A stretch of DNA of 64,000 bases from Microcoleus sp. CAWBG506. Lineage in GTDB: Bacteria > Cyanobacteriota > Cyanobacteriia > Cyanobacteriales > Microcoleaceae. This document shows, in pieces, positions 46,420 through 55,659 of the stretch. The DNA is taken from the NCBI GenBank assembly GCA_020883125.1, contig JAHREW010000001.1:140225-204224 (forward strand). The letters are read 5' to 3'. Positions within the stretch are counted from its first letter, which is position 1. Every line of letters begins with the position of its first letter. The notes under the pieces were generated by a model that saw only the letters and a program-made list of their open reading frames with translations, was not told the DNA's origin and ran no database searches. A program made the translations under genes and the position numbers.

Positions 46420-47289
46420 CTAAATACTTAATTCATGCAGCAGCCAAAATCCGTCGAAAGATTCCGATTCTGGATTAGACTGGATTGCCAAAAAATGTAC
46501 TTGTTTTGCTTCTTTTTTCGCAGCCTCAAATTTTTTACCTTCTGCTTGAGTTGCCGAGTCTCTGAGATTAGCTAAAATCCAGCGATCGTTAGCACCCGTA
46601 TCCAGTATCAACCTAGGGGGGGTAGGAGGGGACCCGGAGTCATATTTCATAAAAGCTAACTCCAAACCGGACATCCAACCGGCCAGGGCTGTTGCTCTCG
46701 ACGAAAATATAATTAGCCCCGGAATCTGGGTTTCTGGGTTCAGCCCTGTCATCGGTAGCCCAAAAGCTTCGCCAAATCCGATATCCCACTCGGACATTTC
46801 ATCAAAAGCCGCGATCGGCAAACTCACAAACGCCCATTTTTCGCCGATTAAAGCGTCCGGCAGTGCCACGGGCGTTTCGGGTACAAATTGCACCGAAGGG
46901 TTAACAGTGGCTTGATAACCCTCTTGTACGGGGTAATACGATCGCATCCGTTCTTCTAGCCACAGGCTCAGGGCAAGGGTACGGCGGCTGGCTGCCACGG
47001 GTATGTCCAAATCTTCGCAGGCTTTGGTAATCATGTTGGCCATTTGGCGACGGAAAAAGCGGATTTTTTCCGGAGGTTTGGGTGCAGAGGCGATCGCCTC
47101 TTCAATGGCACCAGCCAGCCACAGGGAATTTACCGTTGAACTGGGGCACCACTGTGAGTAGCGAAACAGAGATTCTGCATTGTCACCCACATTCAGCGGA
47201 CTTTCGCAAATCAACACTTCCCATTTTTTTTTCTGTCGATCGTCTAAGATCGGACGACTGTAAAAATCGAGTTCCCAAATAGTAGCCAT
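46420..47289 (-). CDS. Tab2/Atab2-family RNA-binding protein
   Basis: 289 residues from the ATG at 47289 (MATIWELDFYSRPILDD), the conserved family start; an earlier in-frame ATG at 47319 adds ten residues with no match to that start. Conserved pieces include KKWEVLICES, SLWLEER, PDALIGEKWAFVSLP and the C-terminal RWILANLRD. In chloroplasts Tab2 binds the psaB leader and supports photosystem I translation; the cyanobacterial homologues probably act similarly, but this has not been shown for this protein. Confidence 0.9.
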   Translation of the reverse strand: MATIWELDFYSRPILDDRQKKKWEVLICESPLNVGDNAESLFRYSQWCPSSTVNSLWLAGAIEEAIASAPKPPEKIRFFRRQMANMITKACEDLDIPVAASRRTLALSLWLEERMRSYYPVQEGYQATVNPSVQFVPETPVALPDALIGEKWAFVSLPIAAFDEMSEWDIGFGEAFGLPMTGLNPETQIPGLIIFSSRATALAGWMSGLELAFMKYDSGSPPTPPRLILDTGANDRWILANLRDSATQAEGKKFEAAKKEAKQVHFLAIQSNPESESFDGFWLLHELSI

Positions 47290-47565
47290 GCTGCGCGGTT
47301 CAAATTTATCCTTTCTCATGTTACCGGAGATCGGTCAAGTTTCTGATACCGAGCATTGGCCAATGATTTTAAATCATGGAGCATTTTAAAACAATGCTGA
47401 GGCGATGGTTGAGCCGAGTATTCACAGCCCACAGGTTTCTTAGTCTCTTGCAACCTGAATCGATCAATATGGTAAACTGGTCGAGACTGCGAATGCGAAA
47501 AATAACAAATAGAAGATAATTAAAGGTCGATCGCCTTTATTCAAAAACTAACTAATCGAAATTCC

Positions 47566-48288
47566 ATGACCAAACTCAGCGTCAACATCAACAGAATTGC
47601 CCTCCTCAGAAACTCTCGAAACATCGGCATTCCCAGCGTTACTGAAGCCGCCAAAACCGTAATTGCCGCCGGAGCCCACGGTGTCACAGTCCATCCCCGT
47701 CCCGATGAGCGACACATCAAAGCCTCCGATGTTTATGAATTAGCCTCCATGCTAACCGTAGAATTCAATATCGAAGGTAATCCTTTTCAAGATCCGTTTA
47801 TGGATATAGTTTGCGATGTCAAACCAGCCCAGTGCACCTTAGTACCAGATGCTCCCGATGTACTCACCTCTGATAGCGGTTGGAATATTCCCGAAAATCG
47901 CGATCGACTCCTACCAATTATTCAAAAATTAAAAGATAACGGCATCAGAGTCAGTCTATTTATGGATGCAGACCCTGCTCTCATGGCCCTAGCAAAAGAA
48001 GTGGGTGCAGACCGAGTAGAATTGTACACAGAACCCTATGCAACGGCATTTCGTGAAGGGAAAGTAGAATCAGTTTTTGAACAATATGTATTAGCAGCTA
48101 AGGCTGCTCAAGCTGTCGGTTTAGGTGTGAATGCAGGACATGATTTAAACTTGCAAAACCTAGCTAAGTTTTGCTCCATTCCCGATATTCTAGAAGTATC
48201 GATCGGTCACGCTCTCATTGCAGAAGCATTAGAAATGGGCTTGTCTAACACTGTACAAGCTTACTTGAAAATTCTCTCGGATTTATAA
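47566..48288 (+). CDS. pdxJ: Pyridoxine 5'-phosphate synthase PdxJ
   Basis: 240 residues, full length. PdxJ condenses 1-deoxyxylulose 5-phosphate with the PdxA product to form pyridoxine 5'-phosphate in the DXP-dependent vitamin B6 pathway. Conserved segments are VNINRIALLRNSR, GVTVHPRPDERHI, EFNIEGNP, DAPDVLTSDSGW and GHALIAEAL. It is a cytosolic TIM barrel. Confidence 0.96.
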   Translation: MTKLSVNINRIALLRNSRNIGIPSVTEAAKTVIAAGAHGVTVHPRPDERHIKASDVYELASMLTVEFNIEGNPFQDPFMDIVCDVKPAQCTLVPDAPDVLTSDSGWNIPENRDRLLPIIQKLKDNGIRVSLFMDADPALMALAKEVGADRVELYTEPYATAFREGKVESVFEQYVLAAKAAQAVGLGVNAGHDLNLQNLAKFCSIPDILEVSIGHALIAEALEMGLSNTVQAYLKILSDL

Positions 48289-48535
48289 TATAGCCTTTCT
48301 CAGTTAGGTGAGGTAACTGAGAAGGGTTATAGTCGCTCTGGAACCCAAACCATCGCCCAAACTTTAAGCTGGGAAGTACCGATCGCAGCTTGTGTATCGG
48401 TAGGGTATATACTCAGATGTGCTCATAGGTATTGTAATACTGCTCTATCCCCAAAAGCGATCGACAGCCTTTAATCCGGTATTGACAGGGAAGCATAAGT
48501 AACCATATACAACTCATTACCATTAGAAACACGAC

Positions 48536-49282
48536 ATGAAAAAACTAATTTTACTGACTGGGATGCTACTGATGATCATGGTAAAAACAGCCTTTGCCAG
48601 CCCCGTAGCTCCAAAGGTTGAAACAATCGATCGGATAGCAACCTCGGAAATTCGAGAAACAATCGAGAAACCCACCAACGATGTCGCAGCCCCACAAATT
48701 GAACCCATCAAGCCGATGTCAACATCGGAAATTCGAGAGACTATCAAAAAATCCACCACCTATATTTTTGAAGGTATCAAAGGACGAGAACTCACACTTT
48801 CCCTATGGGCTGGAGAACTGAGCGCCGAACTCTACACTCCCAGTGGCGAAAATTTGGGAACCCTTGACAAAAGAGATAATCAATGGGTAGGGAAGTTACC
48901 GGAGTCGGGCATCTACCGCGTCCGAGTCATCCCTAAAGGCGAAACCAGTAGTTTTGTATTGGAACGTGACTTTAGTGCCAAGTGGACTTATCGGCCCGAT
49001 CGCGTAATTCCCATAGCATTCGGAGACAAAGAAGGTAAAATTCAACTGAAAATGTCCGGCTACCAAGTCCAGCCCCTGACAATTGAGGCGAAACGGGGAC
49101 AGACAATGAGAGTCACTGCTAGCAACAAAAATCTAGATGTGGCGATCGAATCTCCGTCAGGAACACTCCTCGATCAAGGGGAAGGTCAAACTTTCGCTCA
49201 ACTGCCAGAATCGGGAGTTTATCGAGTCCTCGTAGTTGCCAACAGACCAATCAAGCCCTCAATCAAAGTTGCTCTACAATAG
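48536..49282 (+). CDS. Exported protein with two PPC-like beta domains
   Basis: 248 residues. A signal peptide (KKLILLTGMLLMIMVKTAFA) is followed by a short duplicated segment (ATSEIRETIEK and STSEIRETIKK). Two similar beta domains follow, each with a PSGE/PSGT loop and the phrase LPESGIYRVRV or LPESGVYRVLV; this echoes the bacterial pre-peptidase C-terminal fold. Probably a periplasmic or secreted binding module. It is a single gene. Confidence 0.7.
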   Translation: MKKLILLTGMLLMIMVKTAFASPVAPKVETIDRIATSEIRETIEKPTNDVAAPQIEPIKPMSTSEIRETIKKSTTYIFEGIKGRELTLSLWAGELSAELYTPSGENLGTLDKRDNQWVGKLPESGIYRVRVIPKGETSSFVLERDFSAKWTYRPDRVIPIAFGDKEGKIQLKMSGYQVQPLTIEAKRGQTMRVTASNKNLDVAIESPSGTLLDQGEGQTFAQLPESGVYRVLVVANRPIKPSIKVALQ

Positions 49283-49655
49283 ATTCAGGATTTGCTGTTA
49301 TTTTTTAAATAGGACTAAGGCCAAAACAACCCGGTTTCTTCCAAAAATAGTCGTTTTTTCGATAGATGTTGACGCAGAAACCGGGTTTTTGGCTCCCGTG
49401 CGTAAGTCCTGTTAAAGCAAGAAGCAGGAGTAAAAACTTCACCGACTACCAGGCTCTGCCTTAGTGTAACTAAAGTAGGCCCAACCCCAACCCCGTTTAT
49501 AAAAGTATACCTAAAGAAAGAGTAAAAATGTATCTAAAGATAGATACTAAATATTTAATTTTTATGACTTAACTAGATCTGCGAATTCCTAGAAGAGTTA
49601 CTGGCAGCAGCGAATGAGCGCATTTTTACCCGTCGCAGCCCAGAGACCGATTGAT
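49283..49655. other. Intergenic region, 373 bp
   Basis: Holds copy 2 of the AAACCCGGTTTC hairpin repeat (49328-49387), then A/T-rich sequence with no gene up to the IS-type right end. Confidence 0.55.
49328..49387. repeat. Dispersed palindromic repeat, AAACCCGGTTTC family (copy 2)
   Basis: AACCCGGTTTCT pairs with AGAAACCGGGTT; the loop wording CCAAAAATAGTCGTTTTTTC matches copy 1 at 8784-8848 almost word for word. Confidence 0.8.
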
Positions 49656-49971
49656 TTGACATACTCCCCGTCGTAAACGAGCGGGGATTCTTGACACTTC
49701 AACGAGTCCTGCTACCTTGGTAGTCTTACAGTCCCGACCTGTCCGTTTAAAGTCTCCCAATGCCCTATGGCGACTAATATGTATCGTTTTTTTTTGGGAA
49801 TATTAACAATACTTTTGTTTTGCTTCCAGGTTGGATTTTAACCATTGCCCTTCAGTCTTTCCCTAATGCGGTCGCAGTCCCGGTTTCAACTCTGATGAGT
49901 ATATATCGCTGCACTCTTAGGTGGGGATTGTTAGAGTCGATAGGGGCATTTCTACCCCTACCTCTCCTTCA

Positions 49972-50005
49972 GAACGGAACGTGAAACTTTCGCTTCATTC
50001 CGCTC
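49972..50005 (-). ncRNA. Group II intron domain V
   Basis: 34 nt on the minus strand. GAGCGGAA pairs with TTCCGTTC (one G-U), and TGAAGC pairs with GTTTCA around a GAAA tetraloop, with a 2-nt CG bulge and the AGC catalytic triad near the 5' side. This is the standard catalytic core shape. Confidence 0.95.
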
Positions 50006-50037
50006 CTTGATATCTTCATCCTTTTTAAGGATACAAC

Positions 50038-51742
50038 TCAAAACGGATTGCTATCATAGTTCCTGTTTAGGGAACCGTCGTTTTCCGTTTTTGTGTCGTG
50101 ACAGTGCTTATGTAGAAGTTGGAGGTTTTTATACTCATCCTTACCGCCTAGAGAGCGGGGAAGGATATGGTCAACTTCTACAGTATCTGTAGTTGTAAAG
50201 TACAGACCACAGTGGGTACATTTACCTTTTTGTGTCTTAAGCAGTGTTGCCACTCTTGTTGGTGTTTCCGGGTCTTCTCCACGTCTAGAACTCCAATAAA
50301 TCCAGTTGCCATCATAAGGTGTTGAATTGCTTTTTACCTTGACGTGCCTTTTTATTGGCGTTGCTTGGTGTTGGGCTAATTCTAAGCCTTCTTCTGTGCT
50401 GAAGCACCAATTTCTGTCACCTACTGTTCTCCAGTATTTGTCTTTATTGATGCTACCTTTTCCTCTTTTCCTAGCCCAAGCTCTTAATTTGTCGTAGGTA
50501 AGGTCATCAATTTTGTTAAAAGTTACCTTACTTACCACTGTAGAGTAATAGTTTGACCATCCCCTAATTATTGGATTCAGCCGACTAATTAAAGCAGCTT
50601 GAGGGGCGGTATTATGCGTGTCTATTACTTCTTCAATTTTTACAAGATGAGCTTTGACTTTTGGCTTTGATGGAGTGATTAATGTCTTAAATCCAAGTGG
50701 TATTCCTTTTGAATTTTTGGCACTTCGGTAGTTACCTACCTTATGTTGTTGTATGTGGGATCCTAAAAACTCAAACCCAACATTTCCATTGTATTCGTTA
50801 AGGGTGTGAGTTAATTTTGTTTTACTTGGTTTCAATTCTAAGCCCATATCAATTAACCATTCAGCAATTATATTCTGACAGGCTATTATTACTTCAATGT
50901 CTTTGTGAATAATCACAAAATCATCGGCATATCGGATTAAACAGATTTCGCTTCGTTGGTTGATAGACTTTCCTACGAATTGCTTAACCCGTTCTTCCAT
51001 GCCATGAAGGGCTATGTTAGCCAATAGCGGGGAAATGACCCCTCCTTGTGGCGTACCTTCAATGGTAGGAAAAATTTCACCTTGGTCTAATACCCCACTT
51101 TTAAGCCACGACTTAATTTGTCTTCGCAGTTGTGGATAGGTATTGATTTTGTCAAGTAATGCTTTGTGATTAATGCGGTCAAAGCATTTGGCAATATCAG
51201 CATCCAGCACATATTTGGCTTTGTATCTAATACTGTCAAAGATAGCTCCAATCGCATCGTGACATGACCAACAAGAGTCTAAAACCATAGGAGTTTGGCT
51301 CAAAATGAGCTTCCCATTCTGGTTCAAGTGCTGCTTTTACAACTGCTTGTAAGGCTCGGTCGTACATAGTGGGTATACCTAATGGTCTTGACTCATTGGT
51401 TCCTGGTTTTGGTATCATTACCCGACGTGTCGGTTGTGATTTACCAGTTACTTTGAGTTGACTTACTAGCTTAAATCGTTGCTTCGGGGTTAGTAGTTTA
51501 ATACCATCCACACCTGCTGTACGTTTGCCAGTATTATCTTGCGTGACCCGTCGTACCGATAAAACCTTATTAGACCACGAATTAATCAAGGTCTTCTGAA
51601 GCTTCCGAACTGCTTTAACATCGCCACGCTCACTTGCTCGATAGATACGTTTTTGCAACTTGAATGTCAATCTTTCGGCTTTTCGCCAATTGATTTTATT
51701 CCATTCCACCGTCGGGTTGTCCCGCGTTTTAGACTTGTTCAT
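50038..51742 (-). pseudogene. Group II intron maturase/reverse transcriptase, frameshifted
   Basis: The N-terminal frame (51742 to about 51270) has the RT-N region (WRKAERLTFKLQKRIYRA, GVDGIKLLTPKQR, RRVMIPKP) up to SYGFR. The C-terminal frame continues SCHDAIGAIF, the active-site LIRYADDFVII, the X domain and an HNH endonuclease with CTHCG, DHILPRSLGG and LLHKHCHD. Between SYGFR and SCHDA there are 10 bases (51268-51277) where 9 are expected for PGR, so one base has been inserted. Everything else looks intact. Confidence 0.88.
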
Positions 51743-52376
51743 TGCTAAAGCAAGTTTCTATCTTTGAAGTTACCATGTATCTGTCTGCATATCTCTGTCA
51801 TTACAACAAGGCATTAGCTTCTGACACAATCCTTCTCTCATATATTATTCGTTAGCTACTTACTGGGTAATTGATTTCCATAAATATATGAAAGTTACTT
51901 CGTTCCAAATACACATTGATTGAGTTTTTAGTGTGATGCTATCCACCGGGTTTATGGGCGGTGCTTATAGGTCGAAGAAACAATCGCCTATGCCCTATCC
52001 TTGCCTTTTGGCGGGCGTCTTAATCAGTTTTTACCGTGCTTTGCAACGGGTTTATTCTTGATTGAGCCGTTAGACCATCTTATTTAACGATGGTTCAGAC
52101 GCACCTTTGTATACTACACATGAACTCTTGCTCGACAGTTACCAGTTTCGGCTACCAGTAGTCTGCCTTTTATCCCCGCTTTACCTTGCTAGTTGCTACC
52201 TCTCAAGATAGGGGATATGCTTTTACCGCTGCACTTGCGGACTGGGACTTGGGATGACCCGCACCCAGATGTGTATCTAGTTATTATGACTTTATAGTCA
52301 TCCTAGCCATCCCCTAAGTATTGATACTCAGTTTCGGCCAACGAATCGCACCAACCACTTAAGTTATAACGCAAAG

Positions 52377-52394
52377 CCGTCAAGCTTATGACGG
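52377..52394. repeat. Left-end hairpin of the IS605-type element
   Basis: CCGTCA and TGACGG pair around AGCTTA, extended by AAGCC/GGCTT. Such subterminal hairpins are what TnpA recognises in IS200/IS605 elements. Confidence 0.6.
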
Positions 52395-52448
52395 GGCTTG
52401 TATCCCAATTTCTTGGTCATCGACACGCTTGGGTTGAAAACGCGATCT

Positions 52449-52477
52449 TCATCTCCTATGCGGCGATCGTGGGTTGA
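52449..52477 (+). pseudogene. Tail remnant of an upstream channel gene copy
   Basis: TCATCTCCTATGCGGCGATCGTGGGTTGA encodes ISYAAIVG-stop in the frame of the channel gene, with no gene body upstream. It equals the 3' end of both full copies except for one base. Confidence 0.75.
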
Positions 52478-52657
52478 GCCACAATTAATCAACTTTCTGC
52501 TAGAAGCATTAGCTGATAAGATCGGCAGTTATATCGTTGACCGTTGCATCGGAATGATTTAACCTTTCTAGAACGCAGAGAACACAGAGGGAGATCGGAG
52601 AGATGAATAATTCCGATGAAGAGTGGATTTGATATTACTTAGTAAGGGAGTTGATGA

Positions 52658-53713
52658 GTGAGGGGATATCTTTTTCAACTGCATCATCCTGGGGTTAGAA
52701 CTGTTGTCAAGAGAGTACACCTAATTGGTTGCTTGCTGAGCGCCGTTTTTTGCTGCTGGCTGTCTCAAACTTTGCCAGTTCATGCGGAGGCTGTTACATC
52801 TCCAAAAACTTGTCAAATTGGAGTTTATTTGACATCCTTGCGAGATTTTAAGCCAGCAGAAAATTCGTTTGCTGCCAACTTCTGGGTCTGGAGCGTTTGT
52901 CCTTTTGAGACTCCAAAACCTTTGGAAAGCCTGAAGGTTGTAAATAGCAAGGAAGTTAACAAGAATTACACCACTTTTTCCCGAACCGAAAATCTGTCGG
53001 ATACATTTAAGGCTAGTAAAAACCTATTCTGGTCTGAACAGGAGATGAGCACAAGCCTCTATCACAACTGGGACACAAAAAATTATCCATTCGATCGCCA
53101 TGTATTGCAAATTCCCCTTGAGGAAACGCAGTTAGATGCTTCCATCTTCGTTCACGCCCCAGATTTTGCGAACACAGGTTATCCGAAAGATATGGATTTG
53201 GAAGGTTGGAAAATTAGAGATTTTAGGATTGAGCAAGTAAATTTCCCTTATAGAACAAGCTTTGGTAGTCCGGGAATCAAAAGAGAAATAAATTACCGCT
53301 CGCGCTTAGTTATTTCAATTACCATCAACCGCGAGAGTAAAGTGAGCTTCTTTAAACTTGCGATCGGAGTTTATGCGGCTGTTGCGCTCTCAATAATGGC
53401 CTTGCTGCTGGATGAATATTTTGGCGCTCGAATGGGCCTATTTGTGGGTACTTTGTTTGCAGTTATAGTGAATCTGCAAGCAGCGACATCAGATTTGGGT
53501 AGTACCAATTCTGTCACCCTGATTGATTTCATCCACATGATCGCCATCATTTACATCTTCATATCAGCAATTCTGCTGGTCTACACTCGATTTCTAAGTG
53601 AATCAGACCAGCCCTCACGGTATTTAATGCGCCGCTTTGCTGTTCCAATCTTGGCTGGCTCATTCGTTGTTCTGAATATTGTTGTCATCTCCTATGCGGC
53701 GATTGTGGGTTGA
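52658..53713 (+). CDS. Pentameric ligand-gated ion channel-like protein, copy 1
   Basis: 351 residues. The GTG start has AAGGGAG seven bases upstream. A signal peptide (VKRVHLIGCLLSAVFCCW...VHAEA) is followed by a beta-rich ligand-binding domain with the family hallmark NYPFDRHVLQIPLEE, then four membrane helices at about 228-248, 257-273, 284-305 and 326-350. This is the topology of prokaryotic Cys-loop-receptor relatives (GLIC/ELIC). The cysteines of a canonical Cys-loop are not present. It likely forms a homopentameric channel in the cytoplasmic membrane; ligand and ion are unknown. Confidence 0.88.
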   Translation: MRGYLFQLHHPGVRTVVKRVHLIGCLLSAVFCCWLSQTLPVHAEAVTSPKTCQIGVYLTSLRDFKPAENSFAANFWVWSVCPFETPKPLESLKVVNSKEVNKNYTTFSRTENLSDTFKASKNLFWSEQEMSTSLYHNWDTKNYPFDRHVLQIPLEETQLDASIFVHAPDFANTGYPKDMDLEGWKIRDFRIEQVNFPYRTSFGSPGIKREINYRSRLVISITINRESKVSFFKLAIGVYAAVALSIMALLLDEYFGARMGLFVGTLFAVIVNLQAATSDLGSTNSVTLIDFIHMIAIIYIFISAILLVYTRFLSESDQPSRYLMRRFAVPILAGSFVVLNIVVISYAAIVG

Positions 53714-53893
53714 GCCACAATTAATCAACTTTCTGCTAGAAGCATTAGCTGATAAGATCGGCAGTTATATCGTTGACCGTTGCATCGGAATGATTTAACC
53801 TTTCTAGAACGCAGAGAACACAGAGGGAGATCGGAGAGATGAATAATTCCGATGAAGAGTGGATTTGATATTACTTAGTAAGGGAGTTGATGA

Positions 53894-54949
53894 GTGAGGG
53901 GATATCTTTTTCAACTGCATCATCCTGGGGTTAGAACTGTTGTCAAGAGAGTACACCTAATTGGTTGCTTGCTGAGCGCCGTTTTTTGCTGCTGGCTGTC
54001 TCAAACTTTGCCAGTTCATGCGGAGGCTGTTACATCTCCAAAAACTTGTCAAATTGGAGTTTATTTGACATCCTTGCGAGATTTTAAGCCAGCAGAAAAT
54101 TCGTTTGCTGCCAACTTCTGGGTCTGGAGCGTTTGTCCTTTTGAGACTCCAAAACCTTTGGAAAGCCTGAAGGTTGTAAATAGCAAGGAAGTTAACAAGA
54201 ATTACACCACTTTTTCCCGAACCGAAAATCTGTCGGATACATTTAAGGCTAGTAAAAACCTATTCTGGTCTGAACAGGAGATGAGCACAAGCCTCTATCA
54301 CAACTGGGACACAAAAAATTATCCATTCGATCGCCATGTATTGCAAATTCCCCTTGAGGAAACGCAGTTAGATGCTTCCATCTTCGTTCACGCCCCAGAT
54401 TTTGCGAACACAGGTTATCCGAAAGATATGGATTTGGAAGGTTGGAAAATTAGAGATTTTAGGATTGAGCAAGTAAATTTCCCTTATAGAACAAGCTTTG
54501 GTAGTCCGGGAATCAAAAGAGAAATAAATTACCGCTCGCGCTTAGTTATTTCAATTACCATCAACCGCGAGAGTAAAGTGAGCTTCTTTAAACTTGCGAT
54601 CGGAGTTTATGCGGCTGTTGCGCTCTCAATAATGGCCTTGCTGCTGGATGAATATTTTGGCGCTCGAATGGGCCTATTTGTGGGTACTTTGTTTGCAGTT
54701 ATAGTGAATCTGCAAGCAGCGACATCAGATTTGGGTAGTACCAATTCTGTCACCCTGATTGATTTCATCCACATGATCGCCATCATTTACATCTTCATAT
54801 CAGCAATTCTGCTGGTCTACACTCGATTTCTAAGTGAATCAGAACAGCCCTCACGGTATTTAATGCGCCGCTTTGCTGTTCCAATCTTGGCTGGCTCATT
54901 CGTTGTTCTGAATATTGTTGTCATCTCCTATGCGGCGATTGTGGGTTAG
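53894..54949 (+). CDS. Pentameric ligand-gated ion channel-like protein, copy 2
   Basis: Same as copy 1 over all 351 residues except one: Asp becomes Glu in SESEQPSRYL, in the loop before the last membrane helix. The leader and ribosome binding site are also the same. It ends in GGGTTAG instead of GGGTTGA, after which the sequence leaves the repeat. Both copies look functional, so the duplication is recent and may raise dosage. Confidence 0.88.
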   Translation: MRGYLFQLHHPGVRTVVKRVHLIGCLLSAVFCCWLSQTLPVHAEAVTSPKTCQIGVYLTSLRDFKPAENSFAANFWVWSVCPFETPKPLESLKVVNSKEVNKNYTTFSRTENLSDTFKASKNLFWSEQEMSTSLYHNWDTKNYPFDRHVLQIPLEETQLDASIFVHAPDFANTGYPKDMDLEGWKIRDFRIEQVNFPYRTSFGSPGIKREINYRSRLVISITINRESKVSFFKLAIGVYAAVALSIMALLLDEYFGARMGLFVGTLFAVIVNLQAATSDLGSTNSVTLIDFIHMIAIIYIFISAILLVYTRFLSESEQPSRYLMRRFAVPILAGSFVVLNIVVISYAAIVG

Positions 54950-55084
54950 ATAAAAACGCCAGTGCATGCACAAAAGATTACGAAATAATTTAGTCCTTGC
55001 TCATTTGGTTATCCTGTGCTAATATTGATCCTGTTTTGAGTCCAAAAATATTCAGTCAACTCTAAGAAAAACCGATCGTTACAA

Positions 55085-55543
55085 GTGCTAATTCTACTCT
55101 TCTATGCTGGGAATGACCTCTACGCGATCGACAGTTCGTACATTGTTGAGGTAATTCCACGAGTCAGTCTCAGAAAGGTGCAGCACGTACCAGAGTACGT
55201 GGCTGGTTTGTTTAACTACCGGGGAGTTGTCTTGCCAGTGATCGATTTGAGTCATTTGATCCAAGGAACCCCCTGTAAATCGCACCTCAGTACCCGCATC
55301 ATGATCGTCAAATATCCCCGTCCAAACGAATCGCTACAATATGTAGGGTTGATGGCAGAGCGGGTGACGGAGACTCTAAGTATATCAAACACAGATATTA
55401 GGGATTCCAGCATTCGGGTTGAAGAAGCGCCCTACTTAAGTGGCACAATTGTTGATGAAAAACGAATTATTCAATGTGTTCAGCTCGATCTAATTTTCAG
55501 CGATGAGCGACATAATTACTTGCTAATGGGTGAAGAAACTTAA
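55085..55543 (+). CDS. CheW-like adaptor (WspB-type)
   Basis: 152 residues, GTG start. One CheW domain: [38 protein letters not shown], then [15 protein letters not shown] with the conserved R-G-x-x-x-P-V-I-D turn, and [17 protein letters not shown]. CheW links MCP receptors to the CheA kinase. It is the first gene of the chemosensory operon; a 116-bp gap precedes the first MCP. Confidence 0.9.
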   Translation: MLILLFYAGNDLYAIDSSYIVEVIPRVSLRKVQHVPEYVAGLFNYRGVVLPVIDLSHLIQGTPCKSHLSTRIMIVKYPRPNESLQYVGLMAERVTETLSISNTDIRDSSIRVEEAPYLSGTIVDEKRIIQCVQLDLIFSDERHNYLLMGEET

Positions 55544-55659
55544 TCAAAAGGATTGCTGATAAAAATGTTATAAAAAATCTGAAAAATTCAGCCTTGAATG
55601 GAATCCGCTCCAATTCAATTACCGTACCAATATTAATTTCTAACCCCCCCAAACTTACC

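Larger units (their letters stand above)
49930..52351 (-). mobile_element. Group II intron (ORF-containing, cyanobacterial CL type)
   Basis: The 5' end GTGCGATTCG (52351 downward) and the 3' end ...GACTCTAAC (49930) fit GUGYG...AY. Domain V is canonical. Domain VI follows with a bulged A eight bases from the 3' end (counting that A). The maturase sits in domain IV. The total is 2422 nt. Confidence 0.85.
49656..52402 (-). mobile_element. IS200/IS605-type mini-element interrupted by a group II intron
   Basis: The right end (49656-49696, on the minus-strand 3' side) has the hairpin TCCCCG...CGGGGA between TTGACATAC and ATTCTTGAC, matching the right-end wording at 33075-33110. The left end has CCGTCA-AGCTTA-TGACGG (52377-52394). 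Removing the intron (49930-52351) leaves about 325 bp with no TnpA/TnpB ORF, so the host is probably a non-autonomous derivative. Boundaries are approximate. Confidence 0.6.
52449..54947 (+). repeat. 1236-bp tandem duplication (two units plus 27-bp tail)
   Basis: Units 52449-53684 and 53685-54920 are each 1236 bp and appear identical except for two bases (52468 C versus 53704 T; 53608 C versus 54844 A). A further 27 bp of the unit start (54921-54947) follows. Each unit contains the 3' tail of the channel gene, the intergenic leader and the next gene copy. Confidence 0.95.
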
